The position numbers and the translations under genes are program-made. A stretch of 64,000 nucleotides of DNA from Cognatishimia activa (GTDB lineage Bacteria; Pseudomonadota; Alphaproteobacteria; Rhodobacterales; Rhodobacteraceae), in NCBI RefSeq assembly GCF_017798205.1, contig NZ_CP060010.1, positions 806,001 through 870,000 on the forward strand. The letters run 5' to 3'. Under the pieces are notes generated by a model that saw only the letters and a program-made list of their open reading frames with translations, made no database searches and was not told the DNA's origin. Each line of letters opens with the position of its first letter. The stretch's first letter is position 1. Positions 53,718-62,881 of the stretch are shown here, piece after piece.

Positions 53718-55198
53718 GATCCGGGCCCAACATATTGATCATCATCTCTGATGAGCATCGCAAAGACGCGATGGGATGTGCGGGCCACCCGATTGTCAAA
53801 ACTCCGAACCTGGACGCGCTTGCGGCCCGAGGGACGTTCTTTGGGAATGCCTACACGCCCTCGCCCATGTGCGTGCCAACGCGGGCGGCGATTGCGACCG
53901 GAGACTACGTTCACAAAACACGCAATTGGGACAGCGCCACGCCCTATAACGGAGCGCCGCGCAGTTGGATGCGCCAATTGCGAGACAGCGGTATCGACAC
54001 CGTTTCTATCGGCAAGCTGCATTTCCGCTCTGGCGAGGATGACAACGGCTTCTCTCAGGAGATACTGCCGATGCATGTGGTCGGCGGAATCGGTTGGACG
54101 ATCGGGCTTTTGCGGGAAAACTTGCCGACTTATGACGCCGCCTCGGAATTGGCCGCAGATGTCGGCGTCGGCGACAGCAGCTATACCGACTATGATCTCG
54201 ACATCACCGCCGCCGCTGAAACGTGGCTTACAAACAAAGCCGGATCCGAGACACCCTGGGCGGCTTTTGTATCCTTGGTCAGCCCGCACTATCCGCTGAC
54301 CTGCCCCCAAAAATTTTATGAGATGTATGACCCGGACAAAGTCGACTTGCCGGTGGGCTATGAAAACCGAAATCCCCCCGACCACAGCGAACTCAAGAAT
54401 GTCGCGGGATTTTTTGACTACGACCGCTACTTCGACGAACAGAAAACCCGCGAGGCGAAGGCCGCCTATTATGGTCTCACCAGCTTCATGGATCATTGCG
54501 TGGGGCGCATTCTATCGGCGCTGGAAGCCAGCGGTCAGGCCGAGGATACCGTGGTCATTTATGTCTCGGACCACGGAGACATGATGGGCGATCAGGGGTT
54601 TTGGACCAAACAGGTGATGTATGAGCAATCGGCAGGCGTGCCGATGATCATGGCAGGTCCGGGCGTGCCGGGCGGACATCGTGTGAATACAGCCACGTCC
54701 TTGCTCGATTTGGCCGCGACAGCGGTGGATGTGACCGGCCTTGAAAGCGACGCGCACAATCGCGCCTGTCCCGGCGTATCGCTGCGGGTGATCGCCAACC
54801 GGCCTGACGATCCCGACAGAACTGTCCTGAGCGAATATCACGACGGAGGCTCTACGACCGGCACCTTCATGATCCGCTGGGATCGCTGGAAATATGTGCA
54901 TTACGTCGGACATGACCCGCAGTTGTTCGATCTGAAGGCAGATCCGAACGAGCTGCACAACCTTGCGACCGAACGCCCAAATCACCCAGAAACACTTGCT
55001 GCGTTGAAAGAAGGCGAAAAACGCCTGCGCAGCATTTGCGATCCCGAAGCCGTCAACGCGCAATGCTTTGCAGACCAAAAGGCACGGATCGCCGAGCTCG
55101 GCGGAGAGGAAGCGTGCTTATCGGCATATCAATTCAACCACACGCCCACGCCTAACGAGCAAGCGCGCGCCGAAAGAGATGATTTATCCGAACTTTAA
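53714..55198 (+). CDS. Sulfatase (formylglycine-type)
   Basis: The 494-residue alkaline-phosphatase-superfamily hydrolase starts with GTG overlapping the pheA stop (GTGA) and lacks a signal peptide. The metal site ILIIISDEHRKDAMGC and the modification motif PMCVPTRAAIATG (C53-x-P55-x-R57) show that Cys53 can become formylglycine; VIYVSDHGDMMGDQG supplies further ligands. General resemblance is to choline-sulfatase or N-sulfoglucosamine-sulfohydrolase-like enzymes of marine alphaproteobacteria. The substrate is unproven. Confidence 0.9.
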   Translation: MRSGPNILIIISDEHRKDAMGCAGHPIVKTPNLDALAARGTFFGNAYTPSPMCVPTRAAIATGDYVHKTRNWDSATPYNGAPRSWMRQLRDSGIDTVSIGKLHFRSGEDDNGFSQEILPMHVVGGIGWTIGLLRENLPTYDAASELAADVGVGDSSYTDYDLDITAAAETWLTNKAGSETPWAAFVSLVSPHYPLTCPQKFYEMYDPDKVDLPVGYENRNPPDHSELKNVAGFFDYDRYFDEQKTREAKAAYYGLTSFMDHCVGRILSALEASGQAEDTVVIYVSDHGDMMGDQGFWTKQVMYEQSAGVPMIMAGPGVPGGHRVNTATSLLDLAATAVDVTGLESDAHNRACPGVSLRVIANRPDDPDRTVLSEYHDGGSTTGTFMIRWDRWKYVHYVGHDPQLFDLKADPNELHNLATERPNHPETLAALKEGEKRLRSICDPEAVNAQCFADQKARIAELGGEEACLSAYQFNHTPTPNEQARAERDDLSEL

Positions 55199-55668
55199 GC
55201 CGCTTGCGTCTCGCGATAACGCTTTTCGAGGTTGCGCGATTGTTCAGAGATACGAGACGCCATGCGTTTCTCGATCTTGCCCCGCGTAAGCTTCATAGAT
55301 TGCAACAGAAGGCGCCCAGTCAGGGTTTTCGCAGAGATATCGGTTTTCATCAAAAGGCGGGTCTTGTGATTAGACAGCGCCACCAGTTCGATATCCAATT
55401 GCACCTCGATGGCCGGTGCATCCGCTTGAAAACCAAGCGCTTCGGGCTTTTCAAAACGGCTCACGTCAACTTGCATTTTAACGGTCTTGCCGCGCCAGGG
55501 CACGTTCAGATCCCAGGCAGATCCTAGGCCATCCGCCCCGTCCCCATTGCGCCGTGTGACCTCTGCGCCTCGGCGCATGGCCATGCGTTCAAAAAAGGAA
55601 AAATCAGACAGCATTTCAAAAGCTGCGGCCTGCGGGATCTCAAGATCTTCGATCGTTTCAAACTTCAT
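55195..55668 (-). CDS. SRPBCC-fold (START/Bet v1-like) protein
   Basis: The 157-residue protein begins MKFETIEDLEIPQAAAFEML, the typical start of SRPBCC/polyketide-cyclase-like proteins, which bind hydrophobic ligands in a large cavity. A segment such as WDLNVPWRGKTVKMQVDV forms the middle strands, and a long C-terminal helix follows (IEKRMASRISEQSRNLEK). Overlap with the convergent sulfatase stop is 4 bp. The ligand and pathway are unknown. Confidence 0.82.
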   Translation of the reverse strand: MKFETIEDLEIPQAAAFEMLSDFSFFERMAMRRGAEVTRRNGDGADGLGSAWDLNVPWRGKTVKMQVDVSRFEKPEALGFQADAPAIEVQLDIELVALSNHKTRLLMKTDISAKTLTGRLLLQSMKLTRGKIEKRMASRISEQSRNLEKRYRETQAA

Positions 55669-55733
55669 GACTGCTCGCGTCCCATCTGTTTTGACGTGGG
55701 GTATTCGATGTGATGCGCGCAGTATGGCGCATT

Positions 55734-56693
55734 TTATCTTTTAAGTCGATCCGCAACCCAATGTCTTAAGATAAACTCCGCGATGGCGCCTTTGCGGGCG
55801 GGTTTTAGAAACGCGTGCTCTCCGGCAAGGGCCTGCATCATCTCATCTCGAGGCACCCAGATCGCATCCTCGATTTCGTTTGGGTCGATGTTCAAATCCG
55901 TGCCAAGCGCTTCGCCGCGGAACCCCATCATCAGCGAATTTGGGAAGGCCCAGGGCTGCGACCCAAGGTAGTCCACACGGCCAACCGAGACCCCGGCCTC
56001 CTCAAACACCTCGCGCCGCACGGCGGCTTCTGGCGTTTCTCCGGGTTCGACAAAGCCCGCCAAAAGAGAATACATGCCATCTGGCCAGCCGGGACTGCGC
56101 CCGATCAGGACGGAATCTCCCTTTGTGATCAACATAATCACCACGGGATCCGTGCGCGGGAAGTGCGGCGCTCCGCAGGCAGGGCATGTCCTTTGCCAAC
56201 CGGCCTGTGACATCTCGCTTTTATGACCGCAGACCGCGCAGAACCGATGGCTGCGGTGCCATTCAAAGAGGGCTTTCGCGGTCGAGGCCAACTCGGCGTC
56301 GCGAGCATTGAGCCGGGTCATATTAGCCCGCAAATCCGCGAAAACCTGATCCGCAGGCAAGGCCGGATGCTGTTGTTCGGACAGGTCGACAAAGCTTTGA
56401 TCCACGTCTTGATCGGGCGTCCAGCCAGACAGGTCGAAAGCCAGGCAAAGCCCGTCATCTTCTTGCCCTAAAACAATCGGCGACGCATTTCCTTCGAAAA
56501 CCGGATGATCCGTCGGAAGCCGCACCAAGCGGCGCGTATCCTCGCCGGACATCAAGGGTTTACCGCGCCACAGACATATCGCGTGCGCTCTACGTTCGCC
56601 GTTGCACGCCTCGGCTATAACCTCTGCCGTGCGCAAATGCGCGACTCGATCTAAACCAGAAGGTCCAAACGTAACGCTGTCAAAAAGCTGCAT
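55734..56693 (-). CDS. nudC: NAD+ diphosphatase / RNA decapping hydrolase NudC
   Basis: NudC cleaves NADH and removes NAD caps from RNA. The 319-residue protein has the zinc ribbon (FCAVCGHKSEM, RTCPACGAPHFPRTDP; four Cys), the Nudix box GFVEPGETPEAAVRREVFEE and the NudC-specific SQPWAFPNSLMMGF. It is divergent from the cyclic phosphodiesterase gene, with a 182-bp spacer containing two hairpins. Confidence 0.95.
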   Translation of the reverse strand: MQLFDSVTFGPSGLDRVAHLRTAEVIAEACNGERRAHAICLWRGKPLMSGEDTRRLVRLPTDHPVFEGNASPIVLGQEDDGLCLAFDLSGWTPDQDVDQSFVDLSEQQHPALPADQVFADLRANMTRLNARDAELASTAKALFEWHRSHRFCAVCGHKSEMSQAGWQRTCPACGAPHFPRTDPVVIMLITKGDSVLIGRSPGWPDGMYSLLAGFVEPGETPEAAVRREVFEEAGVSVGRVDYLGSQPWAFPNSLMMGFRGEALGTDLNIDPNEIEDAIWVPRDEMMQALAGEHAFLKPARKGAIAEFILRHWVADRLKR

Positions 56694-56775
56694 GAAATGA
56701 TCCTGCCCGTCGTTTGAGCCAAACTAGGCATTCTGAGAGGCGTAGCAAACGGAAAATCAAGAGAAATACGACTTG

Positions 56776-56838
56776 ACCCAAAGTTTCGCTTTGGGATTTT
56801 CGCGCGCCGTGTCATGGTTCAAGAAGTGATTACTTCTT
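56776..56838. promoter_or_regulatory. Two adjacent hairpins in the divergent nudC/phosphodiesterase spacer
   Basis: Hairpin A is CCCAAAG-TTTCG-CTTTGGG (56776-56794), followed by ATTTTC on the plus strand. Hairpin B is AAGAAGT-GATT-ACTTCTT (56821-56838), followed by TT. Both are perfect 7-bp stems. They stand between two divergent starts, where terminators are not expected, and B ends 37 bp before the TTG start at 56876. They may be an attenuator-like leader, or operators. Confidence 0.4.
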
Positions 56839-56875
56839 TTGATTATCAAATAGTTAACAAGCCTTCGATACAACT

Positions 56876-58699
56876 TTGACCACTTCCCCAACGTCAACTC
56901 AGTCTGAAACAACAATTGACCTCCGAGTCTTGGCGACAACTGACATGCATGGTCACATAGGCGGCTGTGGCCAGACGAAGGGCTGGGCCTTTGTGACTGA
57001 GACGTTGAACCGGCTAAAGGCCGAGAACAGCAACCATCTGCTTTTTGACAATGGGGACTTCCTGCAAGGCACAGCCTTATGTGACCTGATGGCCTTCGGC
57101 GCTTTGGGTCCCGCTGAAAATCACCCTGTGATCCGGGTGATGAACAAGATGGGTTATGATGCAATCGGACTGGGCAACCACGAATTCGACTTTGGCCTCC
57201 CTTTCTTGCGAGACGCATTGTCTGGTGCCACAGCGCCTATGGTGTGCAGCAACCTGGAAACCGACCAAAATGTCTGGGAGCGAGATCTGCTGATCAAGAA
57301 AACGCTCACTGACAGCTTGGGCCAGCCCCACAAACTCACCATTGGCGTTTTTTCACTGATACCGCCGCAGGTGCTGGACTGGTGCAGGGTACACCTAGAA
57401 GGTCGGGCGCGTGTCTTTGAGTTTCAAGCAACCGCCGTCGAACGCATCGCGTCACTGCGGTCTCGCGGCGCGGATTTGGTCTTTGCCTTGTGCCATGCGG
57501 GCGATACGGCCTCAAAGGCCGAGGCGGCCAAGAATCCATTGGCCACAGACATCACGTCCATTCCGGGGGTAGATTTGGTGATTTGCGGGCACACCCATAG
57601 CGTCTCGCCAAAACCCGGCGAGCGGAAACTATGTGTTAGAACCCCAAGCCAATCCCAAGACAGCGTGATGCCGCTTGTCCTGCCCGGTGATCGAGGGAAA
57701 TTCGTCGGCTGCATAGACCTGAAACTGCAAAAGAGCCCACGAGGTTGGACATGGGTAACCGCGGAATGTCGAAATATCGAAGTGTCAGAAACCGCAAACC
57801 CAGATGTGCTGGAGATCGCCGCACCATGGATCGCGCGGGCCCAAACCGCGCTTGCCGCCGAGGTTGGTAACTCTGAGATCGACATCGGCACGTTTTTTTC
57901 GGCCATTCAATGCGACCCTGCCACGCGGCTCGCGGCAGCAGCAAAACGGATGGCGGTTGCCCCGTTGCTGGAGGACCTAGGTTATACGGATCTACCGGTT
58001 GTCACCGCCGCTAGCCCGTTTCGAGCGGGCCATGACGGACCAGAGTGCTACACGGCCGTGCCCGCTGGACCAGTCACGCTCCGCGAAATCTATGATATCT
58101 ACCCCTATTTCAACGCGATCGACGCGTTCAAAATCACCGGAGCTCAAGCGCGAGACTGGCTAGAAGCCTCTGTCAGCGGTTTTTTTCAGATACTGCCGGA
58201 GCAGCCAGACCAGCCTCTCTGGAACCACCAGTTTCCCACCTATGAGTTTGATAGCCTGTTGGGCGTTAGCTACCAGATCGATCTGTCAAAGCCCGCTCTT
58301 TATTCCCCCGATCGACGTCGTCTCTCAGAGGCAGCATGCAGCCGAATTTGCGATCTGTCGTTGAGCGGAGAGCCCTTGGACCCACATGCAGAAATGATCC
58401 TGGTCACCAACGCCTACCGTGGAGGCGGAGGTGGTAAATTCCCCCACATCTCAAGCCGAAACCGGATTCCCCTGCCTTTTCGAGACGTACGCGCGTGGAT
58501 GCAGGTGATTTTTGCGCGCGGTCTCACCGAAAATGATCTACCCACGCCCTCCTGGCAATTCGCGCCTATGGCGGGAACATCAGCAACTTTTGAAACGGGC
58601 TCTGACGCGTTGCGTTTCATCCCAAGCAATCTAAAGCAACGCCTGACAGACTTGGGCGAGACAGCTGGTGGCTATCGAAAATTTCGCCTATCTCTCTAG
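56876..58699 (+). CDS. 2',3'-Cyclic-nucleotide phosphodiesterase/3'-nucleotidase-like, no signal peptide
   Basis: The 607-residue protein has the 5'-nucleotidase-family metallophosphatase domain: VLATTDMHGHIGGCG (D23, H25), LFDNGDFLQGTAL, LGNHEFDFGLPFLRDAL, FALCHAGDTAS and VICGHTHSVSPKPG. The C-terminal substrate domain follows, with DIYPYFNAIDAFKITG. CpdB-type enzymes are normally periplasmic, but this N-terminus (MTTSPTSTQSETTIDLRV) has no signal peptide. An in-frame stop lies 18 bp upstream of the only plausible start, TTG 56876, and Shine-Dalgarno pairing is weak. Expression may be low or regulated. Confidence 0.85.
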   Translation: MTTSPTSTQSETTIDLRVLATTDMHGHIGGCGQTKGWAFVTETLNRLKAENSNHLLFDNGDFLQGTALCDLMAFGALGPAENHPVIRVMNKMGYDAIGLGNHEFDFGLPFLRDALSGATAPMVCSNLETDQNVWERDLLIKKTLTDSLGQPHKLTIGVFSLIPPQVLDWCRVHLEGRARVFEFQATAVERIASLRSRGADLVFALCHAGDTASKAEAAKNPLATDITSIPGVDLVICGHTHSVSPKPGERKLCVRTPSQSQDSVMPLVLPGDRGKFVGCIDLKLQKSPRGWTWVTAECRNIEVSETANPDVLEIAAPWIARAQTALAAEVGNSEIDIGTFFSAIQCDPATRLAAAAKRMAVAPLLEDLGYTDLPVVTAASPFRAGHDGPECYTAVPAGPVTLREIYDIYPYFNAIDAFKITGAQARDWLEASVSGFFQILPEQPDQPLWNHQFPTYEFDSLLGVSYQIDLSKPALYSPDRRRLSEAACSRICDLSLSGEPLDPHAEMILVTNAYRGGGGGKFPHISSRNRIPLPFRDVRAWMQVIFARGLTENDLPTPSWQFAPMAGTSATFETGSDALRFIPSNLKQRLTDLGETAGGYRKFRLSL

Positions 58700-58746
58700 G
58701 GGAACACAGCTTGCAATCCGTTTTTCCAAAGCTTATGTAGCGCTTT

Positions 58747-58840
58747 GAGAGGTTGGCGCGGGCAAGCACCTCGCCAACCCGGTCAGATCCGGAAGGAAGC
58801 AGCCGTAACGAGTCCCGCTTGGGTCGATGTTCAGCCTCTC
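58747..58840 (+). ncRNA. ffs: 4.5S signal recognition particle RNA
   Basis: The conserved SRP core GGTCAGATCCGGAAGGAAGC continues with AGCCGTAACGA (58781-58811). The RNA is closed by a long helix, GAGAGG at 58747 pairing with CCTCTC at 58835-58840. The length of about 94 nt matches bacterial small SRP RNA, which with Ffh targets membrane proteins co-translationally. It lies upstream of dnaX, as is usual in alphaproteobacteria, and directly beside the end of the convergent tyrosine-phosphatase gene. Confidence 0.95.
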
Positions 58841-58842
58841 AC

Positions 58843-59370
58843 CTAAACGCCAGATGAACTTGGCGGATCTTCTCCGACGCCCTCAGATTGACCGGCAACC
58901 GCCCAGTCGAACTGCGCGTCGGTTTCAACCGCGCAATGGCGCACGTAACGTAGTCGGGTCAAAGCATCGCTTACCGTTTCGCCCATCTCTATCAAAAGCC
59001 GCAAAACCGCCATTCCCGACCTCCCGCAGCCGCCACGGCAATGCACAAGAACGCGCCCGCCGCCCAGCAAGGCCTTGCGTATTTTTTCAGAAATCTCTGT
59101 CCAAGCCTGAGTCTGAGTGGCGTCTGGCGATCCGAAGTCTTTGACCGGAAAGTGCAACCACCTCGCCCCAAAAGTGGGGACATCCGCCATGAACTTGGCG
59201 GCACCCAGCTGCTCAAGCTCTGCCAGCGGCGTCATGGTGAGCACAAATGACGGTCGCCAAGCCTGAATTTGCTCGGCATCTAATTCGTAGTCGCCGGTTA
59301 ATCCTGGACAGGGCGACAAGGCCAAAAGGCCTTTGCCGGCGTCTAAAGAATAAATTGCAAAGTCTGACAT
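58843..59370 (-). CDS. Protein tyrosine phosphatase-like protein
   Basis: The 175-residue cytoplasmic protein has a complete dual-specificity-type P-loop VLVHCRGGCGRSGMAVLRLL (HC-x5-R) near residue 118 and a candidate general acid in FPVKDFGSPD. Start ATG 59370 (MSDFAIYSL) is chosen over an in-frame start 33 bp upstream. The stop lies 2 bp from the ffs end, so the two genes converge without a spacer. The target is unknown; cyclin-dependent-kinase-inhibitor-like and phosphoinositide phosphatases share this fold. Confidence 0.85.
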   Translation of the reverse strand: MSDFAIYSLDAGKGLLALSPCPGLTGDYELDAEQIQAWRPSFVLTMTPLAELEQLGAAKFMADVPTFGARWLHFPVKDFGSPDATQTQAWTEISEKIRKALLGGGRVLVHCRGGCGRSGMAVLRLLIEMGETVSDALTRLRYVRHCAVETDAQFDWAVAGQSEGVGEDPPSSSGV

Positions 59371-59584
59371 CCCAAAGCCCGCGTCTACCTCACTGCGCCT
59401 CAACCTTAGCGCGAAATTTTACATCCATAACCTCTAATCTAAACGGACGTTAAAAAAGGCAAGGTACAGCGTTTTCAGGAACCGCCCGAGGATCTTAACG
59501 CGCATCTTCCAACACGGCCTATCCGGTAGACGCGCCGTCCCCTTCGCCTTAACGTGGACGCGATCCCGAATCCAAAGGCACAAA

Positions 59585-61336
59585 ATGAGCGACGACAGTA
59601 CCCAGACCACCGGCTATCAGGTTCTCGCCCGCAAATACCGACCCGAGACCTTTGCCGATCTGGTCGGCCAAGACGCTATGGTGCGCACGCTGAAAAACGC
59701 CTTTGACGCGGATCGCATCGCGCAGGCCTTCATCATGACCGGCATCCGCGGCACCGGCAAAACCACCACCGCGCGGATCATTGCCAAGGGCATGAACTGT
59801 ATCGGCGAGGACGGCAACGGAGGCCCAACAACCGAGCCCTGCGGCAAATGCGAACATTGCCGCGCCATCATGGAAGGCCGCCACGTTGACGTGATGGAGA
59901 TGGACGCGGCCTCGCGCACAGGTGTCGGCGACATCCGAGAGATCATTGACTCGGTGCATTACCGCGCGGCCTCGGCCCGCTATAAGATCTATATCATCGA
60001 CGAAGTTCACATGCTTTCGACCAGCGCTTTCAACGCGCTATTGAAAACGCTCGAAGAACCGCCCGCGCATGTGAAATTCATCTTCGCGACGACAGAAATC
60101 CGCAAAGTTCCGGTGACTGTCCTGTCGCGCTGCCAACGCTTTGATTTGCGCCGGATCGAGCCCGAAGTGATGATCGCGTTGATGCGCAAAATTGCCACCG
60201 CCGAAGGGGTTGAGATCGCCGATGACGCGCTGGCCTTGGTCACGCGCGCAGCCGAAGGCTCTGCCCGCGATGCGACTTCACTTCTCGATCAGGCTATTTC
60301 CCACGGTGCAGGTGAAACCACCGCCGATCAGGTTCGCGCGATGCTGGGGTTGGCCGACCGCGGAAGGGTGCTCGACCTCTATGACATGATCCTGCGTGGA
60401 GACGCAGGCGGTGCGCTGAATGAGCTTTCGGCGCAATATGCCGATGGGGCAGACCCGATGGCGGTTCTGCGCGACTTGGCGGAAATCACCCACTGGGTTT
60501 CGGTGGTAAAGATCACGCCGGAATCTGCCGACGACCCAACCATTTCACCCGACGAACGCGCGCGAGGTCAGGCCATGGCCGAGAAACTGCCTATGCGCGT
60601 GATGACCCGCATGTGGCAGATGCTGCTGAAGGCACTCGAAGAAGTCGCCGCCGCGCCCAATGCCATGATGGCGGCTGAAATGGCGATCATTCGCCTGACC
60701 CATGTGGCCGACCTGCCCAGCCCCGAAGAGCTGATCAAGAAACTACAGGACACGCCCCCACCTCCCGGACCACCCGGCGGAGGCGGCGGCATGAACGCAC
60801 CACAAATGGGCGGCGCGACGCAGGCCTATGCAACGGCCCAAGTCGCAGGCGGCCCCGGTGGCACCGTCACGGCCCTGGCGCCACAAGCCGATCAAGCGCT
60901 CGCACGTTTTGCGAGTTTTGATCACGTGGTCGACCTGATCCAAAAGAACCGCGACGGGCTGCTCTTAAACAACGTCAAGAAATACGTCCGTTTGGCTGCC
61001 TATCAACCCGGTCGCATCGAATTCGTACCCGCGCCAAACGCGCCGCAAGACCTCGCGCAACGTTTGGGCGGCGCGTTGCAACGCTGGACCGGCAATCGCT
61101 GGGCCGTGATCCTTGTGAACGAAGGCGGCGCACCGTCAATTTTCGAAGTCGAAGATGCCGAAAACGAAGCGCTGAGGGCCGAGGCCCGCGAACACCCGCT
61201 GGTCAAAGCGGTCTTTGACGCCTTCCCGAAGGCCAAGATCACCGACATCAAAACCCAAAAAGAGATCGCGCAAGAAGCGCAGGCAGAAGCCCTACCCGAG
61301 GTCGAAGACGAATGGGATCCCTTTGAAGAAGACTAA
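59585..61336 (+). CDS. dnaX: DNA polymerase III gamma/tau subunit DnaX
   Basis: Clamp-loader ATPase of the replicative polymerase. The N-terminal AAA+ domain has VLARKYRPETFADLVGQD, Walker A TGIRGTGKTTTA, the four-Cys zinc module (NCIGEDGN...CGKCEHC), the IIDEVHMLSTSAFNALLKTL segment and the sensor VLSRCQRFDLRR. A Pro/Gly-rich linker (about residues 395-410, PPPPGPPGGGGG) leads to a C-terminal tau region with AAYQPGRIEFVPAP. At 583 residues it is a tau-length protein. It is followed by ybaB and recR in the common bacterial order. Confidence 0.96.
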   Translation: MSDDSTQTTGYQVLARKYRPETFADLVGQDAMVRTLKNAFDADRIAQAFIMTGIRGTGKTTTARIIAKGMNCIGEDGNGGPTTEPCGKCEHCRAIMEGRHVDVMEMDAASRTGVGDIREIIDSVHYRAASARYKIYIIDEVHMLSTSAFNALLKTLEEPPAHVKFIFATTEIRKVPVTVLSRCQRFDLRRIEPEVMIALMRKIATAEGVEIADDALALVTRAAEGSARDATSLLDQAISHGAGETTADQVRAMLGLADRGRVLDLYDMILRGDAGGALNELSAQYADGADPMAVLRDLAEITHWVSVVKITPESADDPTISPDERARGQAMAEKLPMRVMTRMWQMLLKALEEVAAAPNAMMAAEMAIIRLTHVADLPSPEELIKKLQDTPPPPGPPGGGGGMNAPQMGGATQAYATAQVAGGPGGTVTALAPQADQALARFASFDHVVDLIQKNRDGLLLNNVKKYVRLAAYQPGRIEFVPAPNAPQDLAQRLGGALQRWTGNRWAVILVNEGGAPSIFEVEDAENEALRAEAREHPLVKAVFDAFPKAKITDIKTQKEIAQEAQAEALPEVEDEWDPFEED

Positions 61337-61427
61337 GCGCGCCTTGGTCCCTTTCGGACCCGTGTTGCTCTTGTCGTTTCATCCCCCGCGCCCTATCTAG
61401 CGGGCAACTCAAACTCAGGAGACAGAG

Positions 61428-61772
61428 ATGCTCAAAGGTCTAGGCAACATTGGCGATATGGCCAAGATGATGAAGCAAGCGCAAGAGATGCAGACCAAGA
61501 TGGCGCAGATGCAGGACGACCTGCAAAGCATCATCGTGACTGGCGAATCCGGCGCTGGCCTCGTCAAAGCTACTGCCACCGCCAAGGGCGATCTGACCGG
61601 CCTCGATATCGACCCGTCCATCTTTGTTCCCAGCGAAAAAGAAGTCGCCGAAGACCTGATCCTCGCCGCCATCAAAGACGCGCAAGCCAAAGCCGCCGAC
61701 CGCGCCAAATCCGAGATGGGCAAAATCACCGAAGGTCTGGGACTGCCAGCAGACTTCAAACTGCCGTTCTAA
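61428..61772 (+). CDS. ybaB: YbaB/EbfC nucleoid-associated protein
   Basis: This 114-residue dimeric DNA-binding protein often lies between dnaX and recR, as here. The N-terminus [20 protein letters not shown] is followed by an amphipathic helix, the characteristic [20 protein letters not shown] sheet region, and the C-terminal helix ending [17 protein letters not shown] lies upstream of ATG 61428. It is probably a chaperone-like nucleoid protein cotranscribed with recR. Confidence 0.95.
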   Translation: MLKGLGNIGDMAKMMKQAQEMQTKMAQMQDDLQSIIVTGESGAGLVKATATAKGDLTGLDIDPSIFVPSEKEVAEDLILAAIKDAQAKAADRAKSEMGKITEGLGLPADFKLPF

Positions 61773-61789
61773 GTGGGGCGACAAACGGC

Positions 61790-61814
61790 TTTCATCTTGC
61801 TAAAAATACTCAAA
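61790..61814 (-). repeat. Dispersed intergenic repeat, copy 5 (inverted)
   Basis: The plus strand reads TTTCATCTTGCTAAAAATAC followed by TCAAA, i.e. the inverse of the GAGTATTTnTGGCAAGATGA consensus plus AAA. It lies in the 56-bp gap between ybaB and recR, inside what should be one transcript, so it is not a simple terminator here. Confidence 0.55.
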
Positions 61815-61828
61815 AGCAAGGGGTGGCC

Positions 61829-62419
61829 ATGAGCAGCAACGACCTCGAAAATCTGATCGACCTAATGGCCCGCCTTCCGGGCCTCGGTCCGCGCTCGGCG
61901 CGGCGCGCGGTGTTGCATCTGGTGCGCAAACGCGCGCTCTTGCTGACGCCGCTCAGTGACGCCATGCAAAACGTTGCCGCCACTGCGCGCGAGTGCCTCA
62001 ACTGCGGCAATATAGGCAACTCTGACATCTGCGATATCTGCGCCGATGACACGCGCGCGACAGGCGAGATCTGTGTGGTAGAGGACGTCGCCGACCTCTG
62101 GGCCATGGAGCGCGCGGGTGTATTCAAAGGTCGCTATCACGTCTTGGGCGGCACGCTGTCGGCGCTGGATGGCATCGGTCCCGAAGAGCTCTCGATCCCG
62201 CGGCTTGTGGACCGTGTGACCAGTGAAGCCGTGAGCGAAGTCATCCTCGCGCTTAATGCCACCGTCGACGGTCAGACCACGGCGCATTACATCGCCGACC
62301 AGCTTGAAGGGCAGGTCACGCTCACCTCTCTGGCGCAGGGTGTGCCGATTGGTGGGGAACTGGATTATCTGGACGAAGGCACGATTTCAGCCGCTTTGCG
62401 AGCACGAAAATCCATCTGA
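61829..62419 (+). CDS. recR: Recombination mediator RecR
   Basis: RecR with RecO/RecF loads RecA at single-strand gaps. The 196-residue protein has the helix-hairpin-helix start [20 protein letters not shown], a four-Cys zinc finger ([16 protein letters not shown]) and the Toprim domain ([37 protein letters not shown]). ATG 61829 has AAGGGG just upstream; GTG 61823 lies inside that Shine-Dalgarno. Confidence 0.96.
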   Translation: MSSNDLENLIDLMARLPGLGPRSARRAVLHLVRKRALLLTPLSDAMQNVAATARECLNCGNIGNSDICDICADDTRATGEICVVEDVADLWAMERAGVFKGRYHVLGGTLSALDGIGPEELSIPRLVDRVTSEAVSEVILALNATVDGQTTAHYIADQLEGQVTLTSLAQGVPIGGELDYLDEGTISAALRARKSI

Positions 62420-62481
62420 GATCCCTGCCAAAACCTGTCAGCACGTTCTGATAGGCCGAAGTCTGATACCGGAGGTCCAAC

Positions 62482-62859
62482 ATGCGTTTCAGATACAGCA
62501 TTCTTTACGTCGACGACGTGCCCGCCACGCTCGCCTTTTACGAAAAAGCCTTTGGATTTGAGACAGGCTTTTTGCACGAGGGAAAAGACTATGGCGAGTT
62601 GGTCACCGGCGACACGAAACTCGCCTTTTCAGCCAAATCGCTGATGCGCGAAATCGGCAAGACGCCGTCGGATGCCAACCCCAAAGCCCCCAGTTTCGAA
62701 TTGGCTTTTGAGACCGAAACCGTCGCCGAAGATTTCGCCCGCGCGGTCGCGGCTGGGGCCGCCCCGATACAAGAGCCCGCAGAAATGCCATGGGGCCAGG
62801 TAATCTCTTATGTCTCTGACCCAAATGGCTTCTTGATCGAGATCTGCGCCCCCAACTAA
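62482..62859 (+). CDS. VOC-family (glyoxalase/bleomycin-resistance-like) protein
   Basis: The 125-residue protein is one VOC module pair: FRYSILYVDDVPATLAFYEK, then a metal-site-like FLHEGKDYGELVTGDTKLAF, and the second half with GQVISYVSDPNGFLIEICAPN, the usual C-terminal metal Glu. These proteins are metal-dependent isomerases, dioxygenases or antibiotic-binding proteins; the substrate is unknown. GGAGG lies just upstream of ATG 62482. An oxidoreductase gene follows at 22 bp. Confidence 0.88.
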   Translation: MRFRYSILYVDDVPATLAFYEKAFGFETGFLHEGKDYGELVTGDTKLAFSAKSLMREIGKTPSDANPKAPSFELAFETETVAEDFARAVAAGAAPIQEPAEMPWGQVISYVSDPNGFLIEICAPN

Positions 62860-62881
62860 GCTCACTCTGGGAGGATCAAAC

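Noticed and set aside
55713-55732. ATGCGC/GCGCAT hairpin as nudC terminator
   Set aside because: The T-rich stretch is on the wrong side for nudC (minus strand), and no plus-strand gene ends nearby.
61250-61270. Programmed frameshift in dnaX at an A-rich run
   Set aside because: The A-run lies near the very 3' end and has no E. coli-like slippery heptamer with stem; a gamma-length product would not result.
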